Assembly (NCBI GenBank): GCA_951812785.1
Contig: OX638335.1
Span: 833,501 to 897,500, forward strand
Source of the DNA: an uncultured Gammaproteobacteria bacterium
GTDB taxonomy: Bacteria; Pseudomonadota; Gammaproteobacteria; UBA4575
Reading direction: 5' to 3'
Length of the DNA stretch: 64,000 nucleotides
Below are positions 27,518 to 37,514 of the stretch, one piece after another. Position 1 is the first letter of the stretch, and the number at the start of each line of letters is the position of its first letter. The notes under the pieces were generated by a model that ran no database searches, was not told the origin of the DNA, and worked only from the letters and a program-made list of their open reading frames with translations. A program made the translations under genes and the position numbers.

Positions 27518-28597
27518 TTACTGGTATCGACGATGAACCCTTCCTGCTACCCCGCAAAGTAATTCGTAACTAATAGTATTAGCCGCGTTGGCGATATCAA
27601 TCACTGAGATATCGTCTCCCCATAGCTCTACATCATCGCCAATGGTTGCGTCGGTATGGCTAAGATCAATGGTAATCATATCCATTGATACGCGTCCTAT
27701 GAGGGGTGCGAGATTACCGTTCACATTTACATTTACTGGTTTTGTTAGTGCGCGTGGATAACCGTCCGCATAACCAATTGCGAGAACACCTATGCGCATT
27801 TCGCGTGGGCAGGTGTAAGTACTTCCGTAACCTATTTGATCACCTTGCTTACACTGCTTAATGGAAATTAATGGTGCGCGTAACGACATGACTGGTTTCA
27901 GTTCACTAGTGTCTGGCTGTATTTTATCTGCCTGGAAAGGTGAAACACCATATACGGCTAATCCTGATCTAACCCATTCATATAATGAGTTCGAGTAGGC
28001 AAGTGTTGCAGCAGAATTGGCAGCACTTCTTTCACAATCAGGAAAACTTTTTGTGACATTATCAAAAGATTTTAGTTGACGCTGTGTTGAGTCGTTATCT
28101 AATAAATCAGCATTAGCAAAATGAGTCATTAAACGAATTTTGGAAATGGATTTTATTTGCTCAAGTTGTTGATAAGCGTAACGAGCATCTTCAGGTCGAA
28201 AACCTAACCTGCCCATGCCTGTATCTATTTTTAACCATACTTGGATAGACTGATTCAAATTTTGGTTTTGAAGTAACTTGATTTGGTGATCGCTATGAAT
28301 GACAGCTTGTACGTTAGCGTCAGCAATCATTTTTAACTCGGCCTCGTTAGAAAAGCCTTGTAAACAAATAATTGGATGTAAGATTCGCGAGGCGCGTAAG
28401 TCCATGGCTTCGTTTGCACATGAAACTGCAAAGGCATCACTTTGTGCGAGTGCTTGCACAGTTTTTGCTAAACCATGTCCATAGGCGTCTGCTTTAACAA
28501 CCGAAATGATCTTTGAGTTGGAAGCAAATGTTCTTAGAATGTTTAGGTTGTGTTCGAGATGTTCTAATCTTATTAAGGCGTATGCCGAACGTCTCAT
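27518..28597 (-). CDS. alr: Alanine racemase
   Basis: Alr interconverts L- and D-alanine for peptidoglycan synthesis. The 359-residue protein has the PLP-lysine motif VVKADAYGHG (Lys35), the TIM-barrel dimer-loop pattern KIDTGMGRLGF, and the C-terminal beta domain with IGYGSTYTCPREMRIGVLAI, which carries the second catalytic residue Tyr. Its start overlaps the dnaB stop by 4 bases. The order dnaB-alr is the same as in E. coli. Confidence 0.96.
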   Translation of the reverse strand: MRRSAYALIRLEHLEHNLNILRTFASNSKIISVVKADAYGHGLAKTVQALAQSDAFAVSCANEAMDLRASRILHPIICLQGFSNEAELKMIADANVQAVIHSDHQIKLLQNQNLNQSIQVWLKIDTGMGRLGFRPEDARYAYQQLEQIKSISKIRLMTHFANADLLDNDSTQRQLKSFDNVTKSFPDCERSAANSAATLAYSNSLYEWVRSGLAVYGVSPFQADKIQPDTSELKPVMSLRAPLISIKQCKQGDQIGYGSTYTCPREMRIGVLAIGYADGYPRALTKPVNVNVNGNLAPLIGRVSMDMITIDLSHTDATIGDDVELWGDDISVIDIANAANTISYELLCGVAGRVHRRYQ

Positions 28598-30000
28598 GAA
28601 TATTTCTCGTTATTATACATTTCGGGTATGAAGTTTTCGAAACGGGTGTACTGTCCTAAGAATGTTAGCCGTGTTTCGAATGTTGGGCCATTACGTTGTT
28701 TAGCAACAATAATCTCAGCAGTGCCTTTGTCGGGAGAATCTTTGTTATAGACTTCGTCTCGATAGATAAACGCAATTAAATCTGCATCTTGTTCAATGGC
28801 GCCTGATTCGCGCAGGTCATACATCTGCGGTCGTTTATTTTGGCGTTGTTCAAGGCTTCGATTAAGCTGTGATAAAGCAATTACGGGAACCTCTAATTCT
28901 TTTGCTAGCGCTTTTAACGAACGTGAAATTTCAGAGACATCATTGGTACGGTTCTCTCCGCTACCACTTACTTGCATTAATTGTAAGTAATCGATAACAA
29001 TTAAAGACAGGCCATATTCGCGCTTTAGGCGTCGTGCACGCGCACGAATTTCTGTTGGTGTTAAAGCGGCACTATCATCGATAAATAGTTTGGATTCAGA
29101 AAGCATAGACACAGCACTGGTGAGTCTGGGCCAATCTTCATCTGTTAGTTTTCCTGTGCGAATATTTTGTTGATTAATGCGTCCAATAGAAGACAGCATA
29201 CGCATAGTCAGTTGATGGCTAGGCATCTCCATGCTAAAGATAGCAACGGTTTCTTGTTTTTTTATGACAGCATACTCAGCCATGTTCATGGCTAAGCTAG
29301 TTTTTCCCATGGAAGGCCGGCCAGCAACAATCACTAGATCGCCTTTTTGTAAGCCGGAGGTATTCGCGTCAAACTGATCAAAGCCAGTGGCGATACCGGT
29401 TACAGTTTCACCGCGTTCAAATAATTCGTCGATGCGCTCTACAGTGGTTTTAAGCAATTCTTTCATGCCTTTAAATCCGCCGATATTGCTAGCGCCATGA
29501 TCGCCAATCTGGAAGATTTTCTTTTCGGCAATATCGAGTAACTCGCGACTATGCATGCCTTGAGTTTGGTATGCGGAGCCAGCTATATCTGTGCCGGTGC
29601 TGGCGATTTGTCTCAAGACTGATTTTTCGCGAACGATCTCCGCATAGGCTGAGATATTAGCCGCAGTTGGCGTTTCTTTTGCCAGTGTCGCCATGTAAGC
29701 AGTAACATTTTGGCTATCTATGCTAGGGGCGTCTTCAGATTGTTTAATTTTGTCAGCCAGAGTGACGACGTCAAACGGCTGATTTTGATAAGCAAGCTCA
29801 GCAATCGCTCGAAAGATGATACGATGATCGAAAAGATGAAAATCATTTTCGTTTAAGTTGTCGGCAACCAGCTCCCAGGTGCCGTTCTCTAGCATTAAGC
29901 CTCCAAGTACAGCTTGCTCTGCTTCAAGCGAATATGGAGGCGTGCGTAACGATTCTGCATTGGGAGCAGAGTAATCTGCGCTAGAGATCATTTCTGCCAC
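28594..30000 (-). CDS. dnaB: Replicative DNA helicase DnaB
   Basis: The hexameric 5'-3' helicase of the replication fork. The 468-residue protein has the N-terminal domain (PPYSLEAEQAVLGGLMLEN), the linker, and a RecA-type C-terminal domain with Walker A GRPSMGKT (227-234), the SMEMPSHQL block, Walker B LIVIDYLQLM, and the DLRESGAIEQDADLI motif. Length is normal and no intein is present. It lies 15 bases after rplI on the same strand and is probably co-transcribed with the ribosomal genes. Confidence 0.97.
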   Translation of the reverse strand: MAEMISSADYSAPNAESLRTPPYSLEAEQAVLGGLMLENGTWELVADNLNENDFHLFDHRIIFRAIAELAYQNQPFDVVTLADKIKQSEDAPSIDSQNVTAYMATLAKETPTAANISAYAEIVREKSVLRQIASTGTDIAGSAYQTQGMHSRELLDIAEKKIFQIGDHGASNIGGFKGMKELLKTTVERIDELFERGETVTGIATGFDQFDANTSGLQKGDLVIVAGRPSMGKTSLAMNMAEYAVIKKQETVAIFSMEMPSHQLTMRMLSSIGRINQQNIRTGKLTDEDWPRLTSAVSMLSESKLFIDDSAALTPTEIRARARRLKREYGLSLIVIDYLQLMQVSGSGENRTNDVSEISRSLKALAKELEVPVIALSQLNRSLEQRQNKRPQMYDLRESGAIEQDADLIAFIYRDEVYNKDSPDKGTAEIIVAKQRNGPTFETRLTFLGQYTRFENFIPEMYNNEKYS

Positions 30001-30015
30001 TAGAGTGTTAAATCA

Positions 30016-30474
30016 CTAAGCAGACAAATTTTCAGCGACTATGTTTATAGTCACAGTTGCATTGACATCTGTATGTAAGTGCAATTTAACTTGGTATTCA
30101 CCGATATTGCGGAATGCGCCATCAGGCATACGAATTTCACGTTTTTCAACTTGATGACCCTGGGCAGTCAATGCTTCCAGTACGTCAATATTGCCTACTG
30201 AACCGAATAACTTACCTTCGCTGGCTTCTTTCGCTGGAATGGTAACTGTTATGCCATCTAATGTAGCTTTGCGTTCTTCTGCTGCAGCTAAAGTGCTGGC
30301 TGCTTCCGCTTCCAGCTCTGCTCGGCGTGCTTCAAACTTAGCAATGTTATCAGGAGTGGCAAATTTAGCCTTGCCTTGCGGGATAAGATAATTGCGTGCA
30401 AACCCTGAACGTACGCTTACTTTGTCGCCAAGTGCACCAAGATTTTCTATTTTTGATAATAAAATAACTTCCAT
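30016..30474 (-). CDS. rplI: 50S ribosomal protein L9
   Basis: A 152-residue protein with the L9 signature MEVILLSKIENLGALGDKV and VRSGFARNYLIPQGKA, a long central helix rich in Ala/Glu (RRAELEAEAASTLAAAEERK) and the C-terminal RNA-binding domain. The frame is open further upstream, but ATG at 30474 is the conserved L9 start and has an AAGGA site before it. It follows the DUF2232 gene as in other gammaproteobacteria. Confidence 0.97.
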   Translation of the reverse strand: MEVILLSKIENLGALGDKVSVRSGFARNYLIPQGKAKFATPDNIAKFEARRAELEAEAASTLAAAEERKATLDGITVTIPAKEASEGKLFGSVGNIDVLEALTAQGHQVEKREIRMPDGAFRNIGEYQVKLHLHTDVNATVTINIVAENLSA

Positions 30475-30508
30475 TGCTTTTCCTTCAAATATCGATATGT
30501 TTATAAAA

Positions 30509-31396
30509 TTACTTAACGCGTTCGCGTATTTTGAAAAATGTTTCGAATATACCAAGCAGTATAACGACAAGAATCGCCTGTGGAAAAAAGATCACTAACA
30601 TATAGGCAATTATTAACCATAGTTTGCCTTTTGTCATGGCCCCACAAGCGGTATGAATGACCGCCATTCCTTGTAAAAAGAACAGAATGGAGAGTATTCC
30701 GCATAGCTGCGCCGCATAAGCCGATTGGGTTAGCACTGCCCATCCTCCAACAGCCATTGCTAATATCGCCAGTACTTTGCCCAAGCGTATTTGCTGGAAA
30801 TCATGCTCGAACTGCTTGTTATCACTTACTAGGCATTTCAACTTGTAACCGAATAGTAAGATGCTGCTATGTACCAGCACAATAGACGCGATTAATAAGC
30901 CAGTCATGAACTTAGCTGTCTGGGATATTAATGCAGCGCTCTGTTCGGCATTATATCCACCTGTTTCAAGCACTGGGGCCAATATTGAGCTTAAGGACTG
31001 TTGCCAAAATTGATCGCTGTTAGGAAAAAATGCACTCACAATAATAAATACTACTGTACCCAACAAAGACGCAGCTTGTAGCGACAGGGACAAAGAGCGT
31101 GTTGAGTGAAAAATCACAGCAAGTATGAAGCTTGGCAGTAATTGGCCTGCGGCGGCGGCTGCACCTAATGACGCATGTCCAATGAATATTGAGCTAATTA
31201 ATGACAGCGCAATCATACAGGCTAGTACTATTGAAAAGCTGTTTTTGGGGCCGGCATGTAAGGTAATTAAAACGACCCCCGCACCACTTAGTATGGCGCT
31301 TAGTGGGAAGATTAAAGCAAATAGTAAAAAGCCAAAGACAACAGTAAACGCGGGAAACTTTCCCGAAAGCGTAAAGCTGGCAAAGTTCTTCATCAT
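30509..31396 (-). CDS. DUF2232 (YybS-like) integral membrane protein
   Basis: A polytopic membrane protein of about 295 residues with roughly eight hydrophobic segments spread over its length. Family members commonly lie between rpsR and rplI, exactly the position here. Function is unknown. The frame is open to TTG at 31405, but the tandem ATG at 31396/31393 is the better start. A palindrome (AACAACCCGGGGTTGTT) spans about 31402-31418 just before it and could be a regulatory or attenuating hairpin between rpsR and this gene. Confidence 0.85.
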   Translation of the reverse strand: MMKNFASFTLSGKFPAFTVVFGFLLFALIFPLSAILSGAGVVLITLHAGPKNSFSIVLACMIALSLISSIFIGHASLGAAAAAGQLLPSFILAVIFHSTRSLSLSLQAASLLGTVVFIIVSAFFPNSDQFWQQSLSSILAPVLETGGYNAEQSAALISQTAKFMTGLLIASIVLVHSSILLFGYKLKCLVSDNKQFEHDFQQIRLGKVLAILAMAVGGWAVLTQSAYAAQLCGILSILFFLQGMAVIHTACGAMTKGKLWLIIAYMLVIFFPQAILVVILLGIFETFFKIRERVK

Positions 31397-31467
31397 GGTG
31401 AACAACCCGGGGTTGTTTAAGCTGAGATTTAGGTGTCGTTAAACTTCTGTTTTAGGACGCCTAAATC

Positions 31468-31692
31468 TTAGTGTGCGTCGCTGTAAGGAAGTAAAGCCAG
31501 GTAACGAGCACGCTTGATAGCGGTCGTTAACTGGCGTTGATAACGTGCCTTAGTGCCAGTGATTCGACTTGGAACGATTTTGCCTGTTTCAGAAACAAAA
31601 TCTTTAAGTAGTTCAGTATCTTTATAGTCGATCTGTTTGATACCTTCCTCTGTAAAGCGGCAATATCTTCTTCTACGGAAATACTTAGACAT
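31468..31692 (-). CDS. rpsR: 30S ribosomal protein S18
   Basis: A 74-residue protein with the S18 pattern: [45 protein letters not shown] and the ending [12 protein letters not shown]. It starts 3 bases after the rpsF stop, so both come from one messenger. priB is not present between rpsF and rpsR, as is common outside the enterics. Confidence 0.98.
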   Translation of the reverse strand: MSKYFRRRRYCRFTEEGIKQIDYKDTELLKDFVSETGKIVPSRITGTKARYQRQLTTAIKRARYLALLPYSDAH

Positions 31693-31695
31693 ATC

Positions 31696-32163
31696 TTATT
31701 CCTCCACGGCTGCTTCAACAGCGGTTTCTTCTGTTGGTTCCGATGCAGGCTCAGCTGCAACTTCACTTGACTTGCTGGCAGCTTCGGTTGGTGCTGCTGG
31801 TCTAGGCGTTCTGGTTTCGCGAGTATCACGCTCACGCTCTTTCTCAAGAGACTTTACCATTGGGGAAGGCTCTGTAATTGCTTCTTTGCAACTTAAAATC
31901 ATGTGGCGAAGCACCGCATCGTTAAAACGAAATGCACTGACTAGCTCATCAAGGATTTCTTGATTAGTCTCGATATTCATCAGTACGTAGTGTGCTTTAA
32001 GAATTTTGTTGATTGGGTAAGCTAAGATTCTACGTCCCCAATCTTCAAGACGATGGACTTTGCCATCACCATTTTCAATCATGGTTTTGTAGCGATCGAC
32101 CATGGCTGATAACTGGTCGCTCTGGTCTGGGTGGACCAGAAATACGATCTCATAATGTCTCAT
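31696..32163 (-). CDS. rpsF: 30S ribosomal protein S6
   Basis: A 155-residue protein with the S6 start [18 protein letters not shown] and the core [27 protein letters not shown]. From about residue 108 a long low-complexity tail rich in Ala, Glu, Ser and Pro follows; acidic tails of this kind are the substrate of RimK-type glutamylation in some S6 proteins. ATG at 32163 has an AAAGGAG site; the upstream open frame is not used. It heads rpsF-rpsR-DUF2232-rplI-dnaB-alr. Confidence 0.97.
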   Translation of the reverse strand: MRHYEIVFLVHPDQSDQLSAMVDRYKTMIENGDGKVHRLEDWGRRILAYPINKILKAHYVLMNIETNQEILDELVSAFRFNDAVLRHMILSCKEAITEPSPMVKSLEKERERDTRETRTPRPAAPTEAASKSSEVAAEPASEPTEETAVEAAVEE

Positions 32164-32263
32164 TGTCGCTCCTTTAGGGCTATGTCCTCCCGCGGACATT
32201 GGCGATGAGGAAAGGTAGCTGAAAAAATAAAGAAGCGAAGTGTACGTGAGCGTGAGGGAACAT

Positions 32264-33007
32264 TCAATTGCTGCGTTGACGTACCGCCTCATAGAGAAAA
32301 ATCCCAGTGGCAACAGAGACGTTTAAACTTTCTACTCCACCTAACATAGGCAGTGAATAGAGCTGGTCGCAGCGTTCTTGGGTTAAACGCCTTAATCCTT
32401 GGCCTTCAGCGCCCATCACAATGGTAGAAGCTTGAGTTAGGTTAGATTGGTAAATCGAACTGGAAGCTTCTCCTGCGGCACCATAGACCCATACACCGGA
32501 TTTTTTTATTGTATCTATAAACCGTGCTAAACTAGTGGTTTTCACAATTTTCAGTCGCAATGTGGCTCCTGAGGCTATTTTATGTACAGTTGGGGATAGC
32601 GGTGCGGAATTTCGTTGTGGTATTACTACCGCATCAACGCCAGCGGCATCGGCGGTTCGTAGACAGGCAGCGAAATTGTGTGGGTCGCTGACTTCGTCTA
32701 AAATCAATATTAGCGGCGGGGTAGAAGCAGCGGTAATTTGAGAGACTAAATCTTGTTCATCGACTAGCGGTGTAGGCGAGCAACTAGCTGCAATACCTTG
32801 ATGTTGAGTGCCTTCGCAGAGTTGATCTAGCTTTGCACGTTGTACTTGTTGAACGGATATTCCAAGCTTGGCAGCGTGCCCGACTAATTGCTCAATACGC
32901 GGATTGTTTTTGTTTTGCTCAAGCCAGATAGAATGCGCGCGCTGAGGTTGCCAACGTAACAACGAGGCAACCGTGTGGATGCCGGGAAGAATTTCTTTTT
33001 TGCTCAT
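32264..33007 (-). CDS. rlmB: 23S rRNA (guanosine-2'-O-)-methyltransferase RlmB
   Basis: RlmB methylates G2251 of 23S rRNA. The 247-residue protein has the N-terminal substrate-binding domain ([11 protein letters not shown]) and a SpoU knot domain with motif 1 ([21 protein letters not shown]), motif 2 ([12 protein letters not shown]) and motif 3 ([20 protein letters not shown]). It starts 5 bases after the rnr stop, as in E. coli. Confidence 0.96.
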   Translation of the reverse strand: MSKKEILPGIHTVASLLRWQPQRAHSIWLEQNKNNPRIEQLVGHAAKLGISVQQVQRAKLDQLCEGTQHQGIAASCSPTPLVDEQDLVSQITAASTPPLILILDEVSDPHNFAACLRTADAAGVDAVVIPQRNSAPLSPTVHKIASGATLRLKIVKTTSLARFIDTIKKSGVWVYGAAGEASSSIYQSNLTQASTIVMGAEGQGLRRLTQERCDQLYSLPMLGGVESLNVSVATGIFLYEAVRQRSN

Positions 33008-33012
33008 ATTGA

Positions 33013-35238
33013 CTACTTGCGCTTAGATTTTTTAGGGCGCTTGCGCTTATTTAGATTTTTATTTTGCTCTAAGACAAAATCAATTTTACGTTCATCAATA
33101 TCAACGCGAGTGACAATAATGTCTACAGTGTCACCTAGTCTGTATATGTTGCGGGTAAGCTCGCCTTCTAAGGTCATTCTAGTCGGATCATATTGATAGT
33201 AATCATCTGACAAAGTGCTGATGTGCACTAAACCCTCTACGTAAACATCTAATAACTCAACAAACAAACCAAATGATGTGACGCCAGTAATCGAACCGGT
33301 AAATATTTTGCCAACCTTGTCTTGCATAAATTCACACTTTAAGGTGGCTTCAGCATCGCGCGTGGCGTCATCGGCCCTACGTTCTGTCATTGAACAATGT
33401 TCGCCTTGCAATACTAAATCATTATGACTGTACATAAAGCTGTCGGCTTTTTCCTTGTCTACTATATGGCTGATGGCGCGATGTACAATCAAATCTGGGT
33501 AGCGACGAATTGGTGAGGTGAAATGTGCGTAAAATGAATGTGCTAATCCAAAGTGACCTGCGTTATCTGGGCTGTAAACTGCTTGAGACAGAGAGCGTAA
33601 TAGCATGGTCTCTATCCATCTATCTTCCTCGCGCTCATTCACTTGGGTGATTAGAGCCGCATAATGTTTTGGTTCAGGCTTATCGCCACCTGGCAAATTC
33701 AAGCCTAAAGTCTTAAGCAGTTGGCGCAGTTCTTTTAGTTTTGTTTCCTTGGGTCCTTCATGTATACGGTATAAGCCAGGAATTTTATTTTTGGTAAGAA
33801 ATTTTGCCGCAGCGACATTCGCTGCAATCATGCATTCTTCAATAACGCGATGCGCATCATTTCTTTCGTAAGGATAAATTCGCACTATTTTTTTATTTGG
33901 GCCAAATTCAATTTTGGTTTCTGTAGAATGAAAATTGATTGCACCACGTTTTTCTCTGTAGCCTAAAAGTACTATAAATAAGCGATATAATTCATCAAGG
34001 TGAGTGCATATGTCACCAATTGATTTACGCTCTTTGACTTTTTTGTCTACGACTGCCGCAGCAACTTGTGTATAAGTAAGCCGGGCATGCGATTTTATAA
34101 CAGCCTTATAGAGCTGATAGCTTTGCATTTCTCCTGTGGGAGAAATACTCATTTCACACACCAGTGTTAAGCGTGGGATTTCTGGGTTGAGCGAGCATAG
34201 GCCATTCGATAAATTTTCTGGCAACATTGGGATAACTTGCCCTGGAAAATATACCGAGGTGCCACGCCACTGAGATTCTTTATCTAGCTCACTGCCAGGC
34301 TGAACGTAGAACGATACATCGGCAATGGCGACATATAACTTCCATCCGCCAGCTTCGCGCATTTCACAATAGACAGCATCATCAAAGTCTTTTGCGTCTT
34401 CGCCATCGATAGTTACAAATGGGATGTTGCGCAAATCTTTTCTATTTGGCAATTCCTCTATGATTGAATTTTCAGTGAATGATGCTGCTTCTTGGATGAC
34501 TTCATTTGAGAACTTGCTAGGAAGCTCATGTACGCGAATGGCGATATCAATCTCCATTCCCGGCGCCATGTGTTCGCCTAACACTTCAAACACTTCGCCT
34601 ATTGGTTGTTTTCTTTTAGTTGGATGCTCGGTAATTTTCGCGATAACAATTTGGCCGTGGGTCGCACCATTCTTGCTATCTGGCGCGATGAAAATATCTT
34701 GGTGTAAGCGTTTGTTGTCAGGAATTACAAACCCCATGCCTTGTTCTTCGTGATAGCGGCCAACGATTTGATCGTTAGCGCGTTCAAGCACTTCGACTAA
34801 ATGACCTTCTTTACGACCATCTCTTTTTGTATGAGTGATTTGCACAACAGCACGGTCACCGTGTAGTGCTGCACGCATTTCACGAGGTGATAAAAATATA
34901 TCGGATTCACCATGCTCATCAGGGTTTAAAAATCCAAATCCATCGGGGTGGCCAATAATACGTCCGCGCACTAGGTCAGCACGGCCTACGGGTAGATAAG
35001 AGCCTTGTCGATTACGTACTAATTGCCCATCACGTTCCATTGCGCGCAGTCGGCGCTCCAATGATTCAATATCTCTTTCACTAGAAAGGCCAAGGGATTT
35101 TTTTAATTTAGTGAAGGTAGCAGGGCCTTCATTTTTATCAATAAGTTCTAGTATGAATTCGCGGCTAGCAATCGGATGGGCATATTTTTTTGCTTCTCTG
35201 TCCGCATGTGGATCACTGGTTTTTTTTGGTTTGGCCAT
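33013..35238 (-). CDS. rnr: Exoribonuclease R
   Basis: RNase R is a 3'-5' exonuclease that degrades structured RNA. The 741-residue protein has an N-terminal winged helix (PATFTKLKKSLGLSSERDIE), cold-shock domains, the RNB catalytic domain with the acidic motif ITIDGEDAKDFDDAVYC-type segment (VTIDGEDAKDFDDAVYCEM), the conserved HFGLAHSFYAHFTSPIRRYP, and an S1 domain followed by a basic tail (NKNLNKRKRPKKSKRK). Somewhat shorter than E. coli RNase R because of the shorter tail. First gene of the rnr-rlmB pair. Confidence 0.97.
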   Translation of the reverse strand: MAKPKKTSDPHADREAKKYAHPIASREFILELIDKNEGPATFTKLKKSLGLSSERDIESLERRLRAMERDGQLVRNRQGSYLPVGRADLVRGRIIGHPDGFGFLNPDEHGESDIFLSPREMRAALHGDRAVVQITHTKRDGRKEGHLVEVLERANDQIVGRYHEEQGMGFVIPDNKRLHQDIFIAPDSKNGATHGQIVIAKITEHPTKRKQPIGEVFEVLGEHMAPGMEIDIAIRVHELPSKFSNEVIQEAASFTENSIIEELPNRKDLRNIPFVTIDGEDAKDFDDAVYCEMREAGGWKLYVAIADVSFYVQPGSELDKESQWRGTSVYFPGQVIPMLPENLSNGLCSLNPEIPRLTLVCEMSISPTGEMQSYQLYKAVIKSHARLTYTQVAAAVVDKKVKERKSIGDICTHLDELYRLFIVLLGYREKRGAINFHSTETKIEFGPNKKIVRIYPYERNDAHRVIEECMIAANVAAAKFLTKNKIPGLYRIHEGPKETKLKELRQLLKTLGLNLPGGDKPEPKHYAALITQVNEREEDRWIETMLLRSLSQAVYSPDNAGHFGLAHSFYAHFTSPIRRYPDLIVHRAISHIVDKEKADSFMYSHNDLVLQGEHCSMTERRADDATRDAEATLKCEFMQDKVGKIFTGSITGVTSFGLFVELLDVYVEGLVHISTLSDDYYQYDPTRMTLEGELTRNIYRLGDTVDIIVTRVDIDERKIDFVLEQNKNLNKRKRPKKSKRK

Positions 35239-35333
35239 TAGGAGTGGAATAGTATTGTGAATGAGTGACTGTTCGCTATCCGAGAATATTACCGGTTTTC
35301 CATGGATAAACGTATAACTAAATTAAAACTAAT

Positions 35334-35361
35334 AAAAAAGAGGCTTAAAAGCCCCTTTTTT
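35334..35361 (-). terminator. Intrinsic terminator (bidirectional form)
   Basis: AAAAAAGAGGCT (35334-35345) pairs with AGCCCCTTTTTT (35350-35361) around TAAA, with one A/C mismatch. The T/A runs at both ends let it stop transcription on either strand. On the minus strand it lies after the SPOR gene and before rnr, separating the two units. Confidence 0.8.
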
Positions 35362-35517
35362 ATAGCTTTCTAACTACAGTGCTATGGTACTGGCATAAAT
35401 TTACCGCCTTCTTTGAGGTGTAGTTCCCGTTGACAAATATTATTTAGATCTTTTTATGACGTTGGTAAATTACGTAACTTGGTTTTTCCGCTGTTTGGGT
35501 TTACATTCTGATGGGCG

Positions 35518-35619
35518 TGGTCATGATGCCAATTGCTAGTTATGCCTGAACCATATTCCCCAGTTTTTCAAAAGAGTAGCGGTATGGTCATGACGCTGAT
35601 TGCTGGCTATACCTGAACC
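35518..35619. repeat. 35-base degenerate direct repeat at the end of the SPOR gene
   Basis: The 35 bases at 35518-35552 and 35585-35619 agree at 29 positions; all six differences are transitions. The copies are 67 bases apart, not a multiple of three, so the second copy is read in another frame and supplies the stop codon of the SPOR gene. Confidence 0.65.
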
Positions 35620-35904
35620 TATGCGGTTAATGAAAGCATCTTTATAACCAGCTTGTCTTAGTCGTGATAACAATTCTTGCGCGACATTTCTACTGCTAAA
35701 GCTGCCGACGCTGATGCGGGTTAACTCCCCAGTTTGGGAGGCGTGTACAGTCCCATATTTTTCTGCGGAGCTAATAAAGTTTTCTGGAAGATTTTTGTAG
35801 ACGGCTATTTGAACGGTATAGGATCCAGTATGTTGGGCTACCTGTGCGATACAAGCGATATTGATAATGGTTAATAGAGCGAGGGCTGTAATTTTATTTG
35901 CCAC
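35536..35904 (-). CDS. SPOR-domain protein, exported
   Basis: The product has a signal peptide (ANKITALALLTIINIACIAQ) and then a SPOR-like fold of about 75 residues: YTVQIAVYKNLPENFI, VHASQTGELTRISVGSFSSR and AQELLSRLRQAGYKDAFI. SPOR domains bind denuded glycan strands in the periplasm. GTG at 35904 with AGGGG upstream is chosen; the frame is open to 36021, but those codons precede the signal peptide and overlap a terminator. The C-terminal 25 residues run into a duplicated, frame-shifted segment and may not be original. It lies after a terminator that ends the upstream peptidoglycan-binding gene. Confidence 0.75.
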   Translation of the reverse strand: MANKITALALLTIINIACIAQVAQHTGSYTVQIAVYKNLPENFISSAEKYGTVHASQTGELTRISVGSFSSRNVAQELLSRLRQAGYKDAFINRIGSGIASNQRHDHTATLLKNWGIWFRHN

Positions 35905-35960
35905 TGTACCCCTATTGATTAAGAGATGATGTGTTTTTCTGGTATGAATTGCTATTTGGA

Positions 35961-35999
35961 TTTTTAAAAAGAAGAGTGGAATGAATTTACACTCTTCTT
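35961..35999 (-). terminator. Intrinsic terminator of the peptidoglycan-binding gene
   Basis: Read on the minus strand, AAGAAGAGTG (35999-35990) pairs perfectly with CACTCTTCTT (35978-35969) around an 11-base loop, and is followed by TTTTAAAAA. It begins 12 bases after the stop at 36011. Confidence 0.85.
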
Positions 36000-36010
36000 G
36001 GCAAAAAATT

Positions 36011-37498
36011 TTACAGGTCAATACCTAATGCTCGAACGGTTTCGATATTAATGTATTTATCTGTAGGTAGTTTATTGCCACTCTGGAATTCATTGACTGC
36101 CTTGATTGTATTGCTTCCAATTACGCCATCAATTGCACCTGGATTATATCCTTTTGCCGATAAGGCGCGTTGAATTGAACTGATAGTTCCAGTAGTCATG
36201 TTGGTTTCACAAAGAATAGAACGCCACTCCATGTAGCCATCTTTTTCAAGTTCTTGTGAAGTAACAGTTTCGTAACGTGCTGGAATTGCTTCACGCATTT
36301 CTTTTGCTTCTGAAACAACCTTGTTCACTTTAACCGTTTTGTATTCTGCGGGAACTTCAACGCGTCATGTTGAAGCAGGTGACTTAACGATGGTTTTAGT
36401 GACTGGCTCGTAGCGAGGAGGTGTTTCTGTTAAACAAATTTTATTACCTGTACGAGTGCTTTTAGGATGTTCTCCGTTATGAATTTCATGCCAAACAAAA
36501 GACCTATCCGCAACTTTACGTTGTGAAGATAGAGACTTGTACTTAGCTGGCACATGATTGCGAATTTCTTCAGGGCCAGCGACTAGTTCGCGAACCTTAA
36601 CTGTTTTGTACTCTGCAGGAACATTTACTGTTCTTGTGGCTGCTGGTAATTTAAGGACTCGTTTACTGATAGTTTTGTAAGTTGCAGGTACTTCGACTAG
36701 GCACATGATTTCACCAGTCGCTTCATCAATACGTTGAATTGGGCCTGTGCCTTTTTTCCAAACTGGATGAGCTGGGTTGTCGATGATCTGCTCAGTGACA
36801 GTTTCATATTGTGCAGGAATGTAGTGCTCGTGATAACAAGCTCCAGGAGTAGCTGCATCTAAGTTAATACCATGGTTTTTTGCTGCAGCTAGTAGTTCAT
36901 CACTAGCAGGTGCAGCATTCCTTTCTAGACCAACTTTCCAGAGTCTTTGCCCTTCTTCAACTAGGCGTGTTTCTTTTTCTGTGCCATAAACAGCTGGTAC
37001 TGGCTCCATATAGAAACGTGCTTCTTTTACTAGTACTTCTTCAGTAACAGTTTCGTATTGAGCTGGAGAAGTGGTTACTTTTTCACTTGCTTCGCTAACT
37101 AAGATGGTTTCGCTGTTAGTCCTATAAGTAGGCTTAACCCAAACGCGAGCATAACACTCGCCTGCTTTTGCCTTTGGTGGTAGGAGTTTCGTTATTAGGT
37201 ACTCTGACATACTTGCCGTTTGGCTACGTTGTGTTTCCAGCTCCGCCTGAGCGCGAGCAGCTGTGCTTCTCCGGTACCGATAGCCTGCTCACGGGGCGTA
37301 GTAGGCTCCGGCGGTTTTGCCACCCGTTGAGTCAATATAAGTTTCGCCACCAAGAGGGCGTGGATGCACGGGGTCTCTTCTCTTTTGTAATTGTTTTTCA
37401 CGATTAATAATGTTTTGCAATTTAGCTGCATCATACATAGCACCCGCGCTAACAGCATTAGCTAGAGCGTCTTCTATTTCAGCCAAGGTAGAATTCAT
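36011..37498 (-). pseudogene. Peptidoglycan-binding protein with PAxYxTV repeats, two in-frame TGA
   Basis: Reading the minus strand in one frame from ATG 37498 gives a 495-codon protein broken by TGA at 37289-37291 and at 36365-36367. The middle part holds at least six copies of a repeat with the core P-A-x-Y-x-T-V (PAQYETVTEEVLVKEA, PAEYKTVKVRELV and others). The C-terminus is a PG_binding_1 domain (ISSIQRALSAKGYNPGAIDG, NEFQSGNKLPTDKYI). By comparison with the parallel repeat (AATRTVNVP), the second TGA replaces Arg, one C-to-T change from CGA. No signal peptide is visible at the start. Three separate shorter proteins could in principle be made, but the family is known to me as a single polypeptide. 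Broken. Confidence 0.8.
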
Positions 37499-37514
37499 TA
37501 GTTATTTCTCATAG

